From Candidatus Altimarinota bacterium (lineage in GTDB: Bacteria > Patescibacteriota > Gracilibacteria > BD1-5 > UBA2023): DNA of 64,000 nucleotides. Below are positions 1 to 11,178 of the stretch, in pieces; positions within the stretch are counted from its first letter, which is position 1, and the number at the start of each line of letters is the position of its first letter. Location of the stretch: assembly GCA_014377305.1 (NCBI GenBank), contig JACMPW010000005.1, positions 62,001 to 126,000 on the forward strand. The letters run 5' to 3'. The translations under genes and the position numbers were made by a program. The notes beneath the pieces are model-generated. The model had not been told where the DNA came from. It ran no database searches and saw only the letters and a list, made by a program, of their open reading frames with translations.

Positions 1-2
1 AG

Positions 3-2249
3 CTCTCTGCCGGTATGGAGGATGGTGCCTGAAACTATATTGCTGCAAATCTAGATGGATGAATTATCTATGTGGATACTACCATACCAGATCCAAATAT
101 ATTTACCAATACAACGGCGACGAGTCTCCTGGCGACAACATCGCAAGCATTCACATTTACCTACAATGATGGAGGGGCACCAGTATCGATTCGATCTGTA
201 TTTGAGAATTTTGCGAATCCTGCTACTACAGTATCTGTATTTGCACCATCAGCATTTGCCTATTCACATACATCATCTCAGAATATCAATACTGTAGATG
301 GATCAGATCGTATCGTAGATGGAGGAACGGCAAGAGCGTATACCTATACTGTGACCCAGATTTGTGATCAGGCAGGGAATTGTTGGAATGGAACAAAAAA
401 CTATACCTACAACATATACGCAAATCCGAACTATGCCCCTCAAAATACTCAAGATATCTCATCACTTTCGAGTGCAGTATCTGATGGAGTACCACGGAAT
501 TTTGTACATACGATAAAAGATGGATACGGTAATGCAATCATCCCAGCTGCAGGCATCTCCCGATTAGTCACTATAGATCTCTCTGCTATCTCGAATCAGA
601 TGTATATCAATCAACATACGAGATCTGCAACTGATGGTACGTCTGTATTTATCACTGTACCGAACAATACCCCTGATCAAGCATTGAGCTTCACTCCTAC
701 ACAGGTGTTTGCAAACCCTACTACATCGACAACTGGAGCATATCCAGTGAGTATCCGAGTATATACACCAACTGCGAATAGCTATAGTCCTACTGACCCA
801 CTTTCTGATCCATCTGCTGTATTCGGATTTGGAACCAATCTGATCGTATCTGATACACTCATCGGCCCAGCAAAAACATTTTCTCAAGTACTTTCGGGTC
901 CAGTATTTAGACCACTCTATACGTCTGCTATCACTGGAGATCTCAGGACTGGTTGATTCATCGAGGGAACTGAGCAAATGAGCATCATCACTATCACTCA
1001 GGCAGCATCATCACTCACAACACCACCTTCTTTTGCTCTCGATCTCGAGTTCTCAGGATCCAATATACCCAATTTTGATCTTGCATGAGGTACCATAGCC
1101 TATGCACCTATTACCAATATTCTCTCTCCACTCATCGGTATCAGTACGCCGAGTAGTGTCACATTTCTCTCACAACTTCGCCAAAAACCTGATACGACTA
1201 TCGCTACACTCTCCAATCTCCAACTCTCGACTCATATCACCTATACTCTCGATGGCAAAAATATCCTCTACAATAGTGATATCATCGGTAAAACACGAGG
1301 ATATTGGGGTACAGCTCAGTCTCTCGCAAATCAGGTAGGTATCAAGATCATAGGCCCGATAGCGTCCAACACTATACGAGCCATCGTCGATGGACAATTC
1401 GCAGATGGGACGAGTATATTCGGATGACTCTCTCGAGTAGACATCCGTAACAAGATGAAACAATCGACCGCTCTCGCTACGCGTAATATGATAGTCGCCC
1501 CAGTATCATCTATTGTCGATAGTCTCACCATCCCAAATAGCTCATCACCACTTGATGCAAAATGAGCCAAAATCGATCTCTCACCAGTGAGCTCTATCTA
1601 CAAGGTAGAGAGGACTGGAGGCAATGTGACCCTCGCACTCACATCTGGTATCTCGGGCAAACGCACTCTCGTAGTGAGATGAGCCAATCTCTATATAACC
1701 CGTGATATGTACTATATGACTGCTGATGATATACTCTGAGTAGTAGTACAAAAAGATGAAGCCGGAAATGGGGGAAATCTCTATATCGATCCGAGTATCA
1801 CCAATATAGTGGGAACGTATATCCTCGATGGGAGTGTACTCAGCTATGATGGTACTACAGAGATCGGAGTAGGGAATATAACAACTCTCAAAAATCAGCT
1901 CTATATCTATGGATCTATCGTGAGTGAAAATACTATAGGTGGATCTCGTATGAATCCACTGAGATGTCCATCCCTCTTGGATGTAGCTTGTACCGATGTT
2001 TCTGTAGCTCAAAAATATGATTTCAACTACCTTCGTCGTTATTATCTCTTCGGTGGTGCCCCTTTTGGCAATGCCAAGGTGATCGGCTGAGGAACATGTA
2101 CGTCTACTACTTGTAGTGGATTCCAGCCTAATCTGATACAAAAATTCAATACACCTATACAGGATCTCGCAGCATATCCAGTGATTATCGAATACAATCC
2201 TCTCATTCGTACGAGTTCACCAGTAGGATTCGAACTCAGTCGAGAGTAG
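3..2249 (+). CDS. Large surface/secreted protein, 5' truncated by window edge
   Basis: The reading frame is open from the left edge and closes at TAG 2247-2249, giving at least 748 residues if UGA is glycine. In-frame TGAs occur at 30, 60, 954, 1086 and several later places. The composition is rich in Thr, Ser, Asn and Tyr with few charged residues. Around residues 25-140 the segments (DTTIPDP; AYTYTVTQICDQAGN) resemble bacterial Ig-like cell-surface repeats. The true start and any signal peptide lie outside the window. A broken S74-type gene follows 28 bp downstream on the same strand. Function beyond an extracellular adhesin or stalk role is inference. Confidence 0.75.
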
Positions 2250-2277
2250 ATATATCATATTTCTTAACATTTTTTCT

Positions 2278-3403
2278 ATGTTCTCTAGGCAACTCAGATA
2301 CTCGCTCTATATAACTATAGTGGCCTTATCTTACATCTCTCTCTGTATCAGCAAGCCAGATTGATGGAGTATTTGGTGACTATTTTCGCAATATCATCAC
2401 TAACGCTCTTACCTGCGGTACGAGTACTGTGATAACAGGATTCGATACTAGTGCTACTACGACCTTTGGTACACAAAAGTGTTCATCATATCAATCTGTA
2501 GTTCAGACAGTACTCGGAACCTCTCATGCTCCTATTGGACAGGCAGTTATCTCACTCAATACCAATGGATCTCTCCGATATGGTGATGTGAACTACTGGA
2601 ATAAAACAGGGAATGATATCTCATATACTGGTACCAATTTTGGTATAGGGACTACCACTCCTGCATATAAACTTGATATCAATGGTGAGGTTATCAATAA
2701 CTGATTCTATAGATCTCGGTGAACCACAGGATGGTACAACGAAACCTATGGATGAGGCGTATATATGACAGATACATCATTCGTTCGTACCTATGGGAAC
2801 AAGGCTATAGCGGCATCTTCATTCTACGATCAGGATAATATGGGATTCTATCTCAATCCTGATTCTATTTCACGCACGAATCGTATAAATTTTTTTCACG
2901 CATACAATATCGATGATGGCAACTACTATCTCGATCCGAGTTGGGCATCTCGTTTTAACTATCTTGGTCGTAACTATGGATTTAACTGGACAGAATATGA
3001 CTGGAACGATACGAGCTACTATGTAGATCAGAATAACACATCATCATTCAACGCTGTATATGCTCATACATTTCTCTATCATCCTGATCGTCGTCTCAAA
3101 AAAAATATAGTACCAGTATCTCACTCACTCGACAAAATCACTTCACTCACTGGATACACATTTGACTGGATCCGAGATGGCACACCGGACATCGGTATCA
3201 TCGCTTAGGAGGTCGAGCGAGTATTCCCAGATATTGTCCATACAGATATAAAAACAGGGATGAAGTCTGTCAAATATGGCAATCTCGTCGCCCCGATCAT
3301 CGAAGCAATCAAGGAAATTGCAACCAAGCAAAACAAACAAGATAAGAAAATACAAGAACTCCAGCATGAGATCAATGAGCTCCGAAAAATCATAAAAAAA
3401 TAA
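2278..3403 (+). pseudogene. Tail-fibre-like secreted protein with C-terminal peptidase S74 (intramolecular chaperone) domain, broken
   Basis: ATG 2278 opens a good signal peptide (MFSRQLRYSLYITIVALSY), but the mature protein runs in the next frame from about 2336 (SASQIDGVFGDYF onward). The switch falls in a TC-repeat tract (2336-2344). The body has in-frame TGA glycines and the fibre motif GIGTTTPAYKLDING. It ends in a peptidase S74/endosialidase chaperone domain (DRRLKKNI, then TGYTFDW, then IGIIA). TAG 3206-3208 replaces the conserved Gln of the IIAQEVE motif; the frame then continues EVERVFPDIV and a Lys/Glu coiled coil to TAA 3401. The residue before DRRLKK is Pro, not the catalytic Ser of the self-cleaving family. 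A frameshift plus a nonsense codon argue for decay; sequencing error or phase variation is the alternative. Confidence 0.7.
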
Positions 3404-3508
3404 TAACTCTCTAGGATACCTCGATAGATATACTTATTACACGCTCTCTTTATTTTGTTGCATTGTATTATTTTTATTATATAATCTACATATCTCTAAT
3501 TCTACATT

Positions 3509-3841
3509 ATGAAATCTCCTCTCAAAATAGGACTCAACCTCCTCACTCTCAGTCTCATATCACTGGGACTATACAATGCCAATAAAGCAGAAGCGATCAA
3601 CACGATCAATGATGGATGGCGGATGGAATCCGCATGGGAGATAGACACACTCGAGTGATGTGTAGCAGTGACAAATCAGTCATGAATCCGATATATCCCT
3701 ACTCGTACCTGGGCTGAGTGGAACCAGTTCAAATCTATCGCCGCATCACAATGAATGAATCTCACCGCTTGCCCTCCTGTCATGCCAGTTTGGTCTGGAG
3801 ATGGAGATGGTGGTGGAGGTGGTGATGGAGCAAGTCTCTAA
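3509..3841 (+). CDS. Small secreted protein, Gly/Asp-rich C-terminus (paralogue of 4951-5304)
   Basis: 110 residues with three in-frame TGA glycines. The N-terminus MKSPLKIGLNLLTLSLISLG followed by NANKAEA is a signal peptide with an AxA-type cleavage site. The mature part contains a TRTWAEWNQFK segment and ends in a Gly/Asp-rich tail. Its first ~37 residues and the TRTW-EW motif recur in the gene at 4951, so the two are tandem paralogues separated by the 325-residue gene. No known domain was recognised. The close spacing to the next gene (19 bp) suggests co-transcription. Confidence 0.75.
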
Positions 3842-3860
3842 TTATATATAATCATACAAT

Positions 3861-4838
3861 ATGAACAAAATATTGATCACAACAGCAGTAGGAATTCTAG
3901 GGTTTTGACTGGCATATCTCATATATACTGCTCTCATACAACCGAGCACAACACCCGTGGCTATCGTAGCGAATTCAAAAAAAGAAAATACAAATGAGAT
4001 CCAATCAGATCCTACGAACTCGCCAAAAATAGTAGACCAAGCCAGATATACACAGGAAAAAAATAAACTCCAGTGATACGTATCTATCGTACGTACTACC
4101 CCAGTGAGTACTGATACTATGGCTACAAAAAAAGAAGCCATCACCTCTCTGAGAAGTATGCTCTACGATGAGCAACTCTATCCAGCCATTCGTGCGAGTG
4201 CTGGAGAAGTATTGATAGATACATTTTTCAACGTAGGAATGCAGCTGGGTGAACCTATTTTTGGATCGGGTACTTTTACGGAGGATGATATTTTTGCCCT
4301 CGCTAAGTATACCTACAGTGTCCATCCAACTCAGAAACTTGCTCTCCTCATTCCTTATATAGGATTGCGATTTTATCCCAATTCCATGAGCCAAGAGAGT
4401 GTACTCAACATTATAAAAATATACACACAAGTAGCTGGAACGAGCAAAGATATGAGCCCATGTGGCAATATGAGCAAGCTCTGATCGATCGTATATCTCG
4501 CTCAGAAAAACGGTATCGATCTCTGAGAGGAGTATTCTGATTTCAATGTATTTTTTAGTACTTGAATCGTCAAGTGTCAAGAAAAAAACAAGTCTCTCGT
4601 AGCATTTATGTGGCTAGCCGCTATCAGTGATACTCCTGCTACCGATATCAGTATCAACAAGTCGAAAGAGCTCTTAGCGCTCATCATAAAAAATAAATCA
4701 GATATAGATGCCCTCACTATCAATCTCAGACAATCATATTTCGTTGCAAAAAAGGAGCCAGATACAGAGAGTATAGTAGCCAGACTCACCCAACAGTATC
4801 CAGAATTCGCATCATATATCGTATCGTACGTACAATAG
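3861..4838 (+). CDS. Membrane-anchored hypothetical protein
   Basis: 325 residues. The ATG at 3861 gives one N-terminal transmembrane helix (residues 3-25), then a linker and a mostly helical extracytoplasmic domain. TGA glycines fall at 3907, 4074, 4482, 4521 and 4563. The repeating helical pattern (SLRSMLYDEQLYPAIRASA; LLIPYIGLRFYP) resembles alpha-solenoid proteins, but no TPR consensus is clear. It sits between two paralogous small secreted proteins. Function unknown. Confidence 0.75.
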
Positions 4839-4950
4839 TCTATACTTCTACATAAAAAAATAAATACTCAATATATTTTTTCGATATGAGGATATTTTTC
4901 TTGCTTCAATGATATATTCTGATATACTAATTCCAATATAATCATATTCT

Positions 4951-5304
4951 ATGAAATCTCCTCTCAAAATAGGACTCAATCTCCTGACTCTCGGACTCAT
5001 ATGACTCGGAGTATACAACGCAAACAAAGCAGAGGCTATCAACAATATCACTGATGGTTACCAAGTAACGGGATCATATGATCTTATGAGTCTTGATGGA
5101 TGTACTACGGCTGTCAATCCGAGTACAAGCGTATTTTTACCGACTCGAACATGGGAAGAGTGGAACTCAGTAAAAGCAGTAGCTCCATCACGATGAATTA
5201 GTCTGATGTCTTGTACTACGTATATGAACACAATTGGTGGTGGTTTTACTGGTGGAGATGCTTGTGGCGATGCTAGTGCTGGCGATGATTGTGGTGATTT
5301 TTAG
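4951..5304 (+). CDS. Small secreted protein (paralogue of 3509-3841)
   Basis: 117 residues starting MKSPLKIGLNLLTLGLIGLG. It shares the signal peptide and the TRTW-EW motif with the gene at 3509 and ends in an alternating Gly/Asp/Cys tail (GGDACGDASAGDDCGDF). Three Cys in the tail and one in the middle could form disulfides outside the membrane, which fits the thiol-redox genes 1.5 kb downstream (inference). The stop is TAG 5302-5304. Confidence 0.75.
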
Positions 5305-5320
5305 TATTTTATTTTTTTTT

Positions 5321-6451
5321 ATGAAGTTAGGATTTTATATAGTTTCCATTTTATTTATTTCCTTAGTAGGATATTTAGTTTATACTAATTCACCTTTTCT
5401 TGCAGTTAGCCTCTCTCGACTTGGTGTATATCCTCATCAGGATAGCCAATGAGTTCCAGTGAGCCTATCAGATACTGTAGTTGTATCCTCAGGAGCTACT
5501 GGTACTATTTTGGTAGGTGATTCACTATCGGGAGTAGTAGTACAGGTAGATAAGTTTCTTAGTATACAAGATGCCAATCCTTTATTTGCAGAGGCCATCA
5601 AACTCTCAAGGAATCAAGATTTCACGGGTTCTTTAGATATTCTCAATAAAATCAAACAAACATCTACTTCTATTGATGAGAAGTCTATAGTAGACTTCAA
5701 TATATCGATTAACAAATTTTTTCTAGATCGTATAGAGTGAACTCTATCATATATCGATCTCTCAAAAGAAACAAGTTATCCACCTCGTATACGAGCTCTC
5801 GCTCTGCAACGTATCTATCTGATGTATCGCAAATACAATGACACTACCATCCTCAGGAAAGCAGTAGATTCGCTATGAATAGTATGGATCTCTGAAGATC
5901 AGGCAAAACTCGAGTATATGAAAAAAGCATATGAAATATATCCACTTCCTGGTTCAGCATTACTTCTTATGCAATCTGAATTAAATAGTATCAATAACCG
6001 AAATGATGCACTCGCTGTATATAAAAAATATAAAATCAATATAGATAGAGGAATATCAGAAATGCAAAAGACTCAAGGTGAGCTTACAGAGGCGACAAGC
6101 GCTATGTTGTATAGGGCTCAAAAAGTAGGTAACCTCTATAGAGATTATGCAATATCAAGTCGTGAAGAAGTCGAGTCACTCTACAAAGATCTCATCCAGT
6201 TTGATCAAGATAGAAAGCTTACGATAAATAAACAATATGCTCTCGTATATTATGCGAACTTCTTGGCAGATATAGGAGATAACACTGCAGCAGAAAGTAT
6301 CCTATCTATACTACTTGCAGATAGACTTGAGGCAGCACTAGTAGAGTGACTTCCAAAAACCAAAGATCTTACAGCACTCAGGAGTATGAATCCTATAACA
6401 GATAAGAGTATACAGGTTTTTATCGATTTTCTCTGACCTATTATCAAATAG
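5321..6451 (+). CDS. Membrane-anchored helical-repeat protein
   Basis: 376 residues from ATG 5321, 16 bp after the previous stop. One N-terminal transmembrane segment (residues 4-28) is followed by a periplasm-facing helical region. Stretches such as AEAIKLSRNQDFTGSLDIL and NKQYALVYYANFLADIGDN resemble degenerate TPR helices. TGA glycines occur at 5450, 5738, 5876, 6347 and 6434. The next gene starts 1 bp after the stop, so it probably belongs to the same operon. Possibly a scaffold protein; the exact role is unknown. Confidence 0.75.
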
Positions 6452-6452
6452 T

Positions 6453-6911
6453 ATGACGTACAAATATATCTATCCGAGTATAGCAATAGTACTATCTATA
6501 CTATTCGGTATTGTCATAGCACTCTCTATACCGACTATACGATATACTCAGTATGTCGAGCCTACTCGAGTAGAGGTATCTCCTACTCAGGCGAGAGCTG
6601 AGATGATGAAGAGTGGTACCGGGAACTATCTTTTTTTTGATGTACGATCACTCAAGGAGTACAATGAGCTCCATGCAGAGAACTCTACGAGCGTCCCTAT
6701 CGCAGATCTCTACAATCTCTGGAGATCTGATCTCCCACGTACCTCAGACAAGCAGATATATCTCATCTGTACGAGTGGACGACTTGCTGCAGTCGCATAT
6801 GACTTCCTAGAACATCATGGATATCGCAACATCCGTCATATCGAGTGAGGTATATCGAACTGGATATCTGAGAATCAACCAGTGATTGCCAAAAAAATCT
6901 TTGATAACTAA
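6453..6911 (+). CDS. Membrane-anchored rhodanese-domain protein
   Basis: 152 residues. A transmembrane helix (residues 8-30) is followed by a single rhodanese-like domain. The motif FFDVRSLKEY is followed by the active-site loop CTSGRLA (Cys at about residue 109), then HHGYRNIRHIEGG, whose penultimate Gly is TGA 6846. Rhodanese domains carry sulfane sulfur or act in thiol chemistry; here it would face the exterior. It is the first of four close genes (rhodanese, DsbA-like, HTTM, DCC) that look like a thiol-redox operon. Confidence 0.85.
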
Positions 6912-6920
6912 TATGAGACT

Positions 6921-7706
6921 ATGGTATGAGTGAGATCGAAAAAAACATTGCATCATGACTACTCATCTAGGCATATATGGATATATGCTATATATGGCAT
7001 ATGAGCTCTACTGAGTATATTCGCAATATATACTATAGTGACTATTATCTGGCCATCAGGATCTAGTGAGAGCCATGTAGCCACAGAAAAACATATCGAG
7101 TATATGCGACCACTCGTATCGGATGACAAGTATAGATGGAGGAGCTCTAGCAAGTATACTCTCGTGATATATGAGAGTCTTGACTGCAAGTATTGTCGCA
7201 AGCTCAATGCGGAAATACATAAAAATATATCATATCTGAGATGAAAATTCAACCTCGTATATCGCAATGCTCCTCTCGTAGATCTCGAGCCTCTTGCAGA
7301 AGAGAAATCTCTCATTACTGAGTGTGTCTATCGAGATGCTTGAGGAGATAAGATGTTTGATTTTATCGATAGAGTCTATGGTGACTATCAGATATTCCAT
7401 CGAGATAATATATGGGTCAAAAATATCGCCAAAAAAATCATGTCTACTCCTCAGTCCCTCGAAAACTGTATGAGTGATCCAGTACAAAAATCTAAAATAG
7501 CGAATGATATCAAGAGTCTTGCTATCGATGGAATCAGTTCAACACCGAGTATTGGTATATTTTATTGAGATAAGCTCGTAGGTCGCTATGCGAGTGGATT
7601 CAATGGTACTATGCGAGTGATCCAGTACCTTGCTAAATTTGAGGACAATGCTGATCAGTTCTGGAGCGATGAGCTCTTTGAGAAGATCCAGAAATGAAAA
7701 ATTTAA
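6921..7706 (+). CDS. Membrane-anchored DsbA/thioredoxin-4-like thiol oxidoreductase
   Basis: 261 residues. ATG 6921 is in frame with the domain (the earlier ATG 6913 is not). An N-terminal transmembrane helix (about residues 21-47) is followed by a thioredoxin fold with active site CKYC (VIYESLDCKYCRKL). A Thr-Pro cis-proline loop (ISSTPSIGIFYG) ends with TGA 7566 as glycine. This layout is that of DsbA/BdbD-type disulfide catalysts outside the membrane. Candidate electron acceptors in the window are the VKOR protein (27220-27699) and the BdbC-like protein (52930-53310). Confidence 0.85.
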
Positions 7707-7724
7707 TTCAATATTACATCAGCT

Positions 7725-9200
7725 ATGTTATCAAATTTGTTGGAAAAATTATTTCGTATTTCTGAAATCAGGGATTCAAAAATTTTGCAGATAGTTGCTC
7801 TGTGTATTTTTTTTATTTTTATTATTAGTTTCAATCTTTGGATGAATAGTATCCCATGAGATATGATCTGTTCACCACATATTACTCATTGTGATTTTTA
7901 CAAATCTATTCTTATATTCGACGGATTTCCTGATAGTTATGATCAGAGTATATTCTATATCATACTTCTATGAGTGATTTTTTTATGACTCTATTCTCTC
8001 TATATCTGAGAATACGGTATTGTATGGTGATCACTTTTCCTCCTCTCTCTCTACAAGTGACTCTATATATATGTGTTTAGTGCGGGGAACTATGATTACT
8101 ATGATATTGTCCTTGTATTGATTTTTCTATTTGCACATAACAAGCTCTATTGGCTGAGGATATGATATGTTCTTCTTTATTTTCTTGCTGCAACTATCAA
8201 ATTCCATCCTGGATGGATATTGGGTACATATTTCTCTGCACTCCAGACAGGATTACCACTCTTTCCGGATATATCTATTCCTCTGTGGTCCAATATTGCT
8301 ATTATCACGCAGATTATACTCTGTTGGATGCTATTATTGAGGAAAAATACTACATTTTTTCTCCTTGCAGAAATATATTTCATGTCGTTTCACTTTTATT
8401 CAGGTATTCTCGTAGAGTATAGATATTTGCTCACCACTATACCATTTATGATAGTGCTATTTATCCTACCCAAAGATATACCATATAAACGATCCTATAA
8501 TATATTTTCTTATATTTTTATATTGCTCCTCTTCGTTGGTCAGTCTGTAGCTATCATGATTCCTGGGGATCAAAAATTGACACTAGAATGAAACAAATAT
8601 GGGCTCTATATGTTCGAGGCAAATCATCAATGTATTGCTACGTATTCTATCATAGATGCTACATGAGCTGTCACTACGACCTCTCGAACATCGAAGCTAG
8701 CACGTGATAGATGCGATCCATATGACGCACTCAAGAGATATCAGCCACTTTGTGGTAAAGATGGTATAGAACGTATAGCAATGACATTTGATCATTCGAT
8801 CAATGGTGAGCCATTCTACCGAATTGTTGATCAGAGAGATATCTGCAACCTACGCTATACAGCATTCGTGAGAAATAGTTGGATAAAATCTGAATATGAT
8901 AGTCCAGCGCTCATAGGATATCCAGTGAGGAATTTTTATGATGGACGTATCAAAACAGAGACAAATATGCCTATAGTTGATGGATCTCTGATACGTCTCC
9001 CGTGACTTGAGCATACTGATCGAGTCTCTATGAGTATTGTTCAGAAAATACTATTTCCATTTGTAGGAAATATCACCATATTGTATTGGACTATATGGAT
9101 AATAACACTCATCATAGTTCTCGCTCTCCATATCAAGAGAATAGTGTATCTCAACAAGACACATATCAAAAACAAGGATATTGATCTCTTATCTCAATAG
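7725..9200 (+). CDS. HTTM-like (vitamin-K-dependent carboxylase-like) multi-pass membrane protein
   Basis: 491 residues with about ten transmembrane helices in the N-terminal two thirds, a soluble extracytoplasmic segment (residues ~290-430) with several Cys, and a final helix. The region AATIKFHPGWILGTYFS followed by LPLFPD resembles HTTM/VKGC-type membrane proteins. The pairing with a DCC-family gene 5 bp downstream is a known neighbourhood for HTTM proteins. TGA glycines are frequent. The substrate is unknown; gamma-carboxylation is not implied. Confidence 0.65.
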
Positions 9201-9205
9201 TCTCT

Positions 9206-9496
9206 ATGAAAATCTATTTCGATAGTCATTGTCGGATATGTCGACGTATCGCAGTATTCTGTCAGGATCATGCGAGAGAACCGTTGGTATTCGTACCAAT
9301 TCGCGAGTCTATCTACGCAACATATGAACACGATACTATCGTAGTCTCTCTCGAGGGAGCTATCTATACATATGGAGCTGCACTCCGTATTATCTTCAGA
9401 TGTATGTCATATCCGTATCGATTTCTTGCATATGTACCAGTGGGTATACTCGATTTTCTCTATTATATATTGAGATATATGCGGAGGTATTTATAG
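9206..9496 (+). CDS. DCC-family (DUF393) thiol-disulfide oxidoreductase-like protein
   Basis: 96 residues with an N-terminal CxxC (YFDSHCRICRRIAVF), as in the DUF393/DCC family, then a short helical C-terminus. The family is usually ~110-130 residues, so this is a compact member. It follows the HTTM-like gene by 5 bp and ends inside the 3' end of the convergent gene 9491-11155 (6 bp overlap). It is probably a redox partner of the upstream HTTM and DsbA-like proteins (inference from context). Confidence 0.8.
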   Translation: MKIYFDSHCRICRRIAVFCQDHAREPLVFVPIRESIYATYEHDTIVVSLEGAIYTYGAALRIIFRCMSYPYRFLAYVPVGILDFLYYILRYMRRYL

Positions 9497-11155
9497 TTCT
9501 ATAGCCTTATAGAGCTCACAAGCATGTGTAGCTATATATATAGTACGTTTCCCGGTCGTATTTTTTTCTATCTGTACTCTATTTACGATCCTCTCAGAGA
9601 GCTGGATGGTGGCACAGACTCTCCCAGTCATGAGATCTAGCTCATAGAGACGACCATCATTGGAACCTATGAATAGCCTCTCTCCATCTATCAGGGGTGT
9701 TGCATATATACGACCACTCGTCTCATATTTCCATACTATCTCTCTACTATCGAGATCATAGGCATATACAATCTTATCGAGAGATCATGCGTAGATCACT
9801 CCTCATGATTGTACAGGGTTACTATAGAATCCGTATCTCGCCTCGAATCTATGATAGAGAGACCCATCGCTCATATGGAGTGCATAGAGTCCACCATCCA
9901 TACTTCCGAATATGACGAGATCCCTTGTATCATCGAATATAGCACTATATTTGACCTCTCCATTTGTCTTGTATTCCCAGAGTAGAGTACCATCTTTTGC
10001 ATCATAGGCTCGCATGGAGTGATCATTGCTTCCACACACTACTATATTATGTTTGCTACTGTATGCAGGGGAGGCATGGGTATATTCACGCATAGTATCA
10101 TAGTTTTTCCAGAGGGGTTTTCATGTTTTGATATCGATAGCGATGATTCCTCATTTTTTTCTCCAGAGACCGAACTCGAGTCAGATATAGATAACTCACT
10201 GCTTGTGATTGATGCACGGAGATGATCCTATCCAGTCGGCATCTATACATGTCCATATGACTCTGCCAGTATGCTTTTCTAGACAATAAAAAATACCATC
10301 ATACGCTCCAAAAAATACAAAGTCTTGATATATAGCAGGGCTCGATAGTATTATTTTGCCTGCAGCACCGAATAGAACCTTGAATGACCAGATAACAGTA
10401 CTAGTACTACTATCAATACATAAGAAGTTTCCATCATCAACTCACATATAGAGTCTATTTTTATCAATGAGTGGTGCAGATTTTGGGGCTACAATATATG
10501 GGTTTGCCTTACACAATATATTTGTTTTATATATATTATACTTATCCTCTCGAGGAGCATCTTTTTTAATCTGTTCTATATTTTTGAGGCCAAGTTCTTT
10601 AGTAAAGTCATCTAATTCAAATGTACTCCATATTTTTATAGATTTTTCGTGAAATTCTTTGTAGTATTCTCTATCTCGAAAACGAAGTGCAACAAATACT
10701 CCAGCTATCTCTATATTGTGTTTTTCTCGTAATATAATTCTCGATTTGTTGAAACTACTCCCACTATTGAGTAGGTCATCTACGAGGATGATTGGAATAT
10801 TCTTGATAATATCTCATTCTATGAGATTTGGGAGACTACTCTTTTTTCGAGATTTCCGTATGTAGAAAGAGTTACAAATAATCCCATCAGTATCTAGGAT
10901 TGCCAGTGCTCATACTATTGGTATAGCCGTTGATTCGAGTCCTCCGATTTGGATACGAGTATATCCAGCCTCCTTCATTGTCTTGAAAAACTCTATAGCA
11001 TAGTTTTCAAGAAATATTTTATTGACTACTTGTCACTTAAAATCCATTACCCACTTTATACTACGATCAGCTACCAGATTGTAATCGGATATAGTTTCAT
11101 TATAGACATTCTCTACTATGATTTTATGGAGTATATTTTGGGATGATGTTGTCAT
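9491..11155 (-). CDS. Type I phosphoribosyltransferase fused to a PQQ-like beta-propeller
   Basis: 554 residues. Residues ~1-190 form an orotate-PRTase-like domain: an early Lys/Asp-rich part, then the PRPP-binding motif IILVDDLLNSGSSF. Residues ~240-554 hold seven to eight PQQ/BamB-type repeats, each with a pattern like FGSxDGxxYALD-xTGxxxW (AYDGIFYCLEKHTGRVIW; SLDKIVYAYD). No signal peptide is seen, so it is probably cytoplasmic. TGA glycines include propeller positions. PRTase and PQQ repeats in one chain is uncommon; the two halves share one uninterrupted frame under code 25. The function is not predictable beyond PRPP-dependent or regulatory chemistry. Confidence 0.8.
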
Positions 11156-11178
11156 ATGATTGCAATATAATATAAGTA

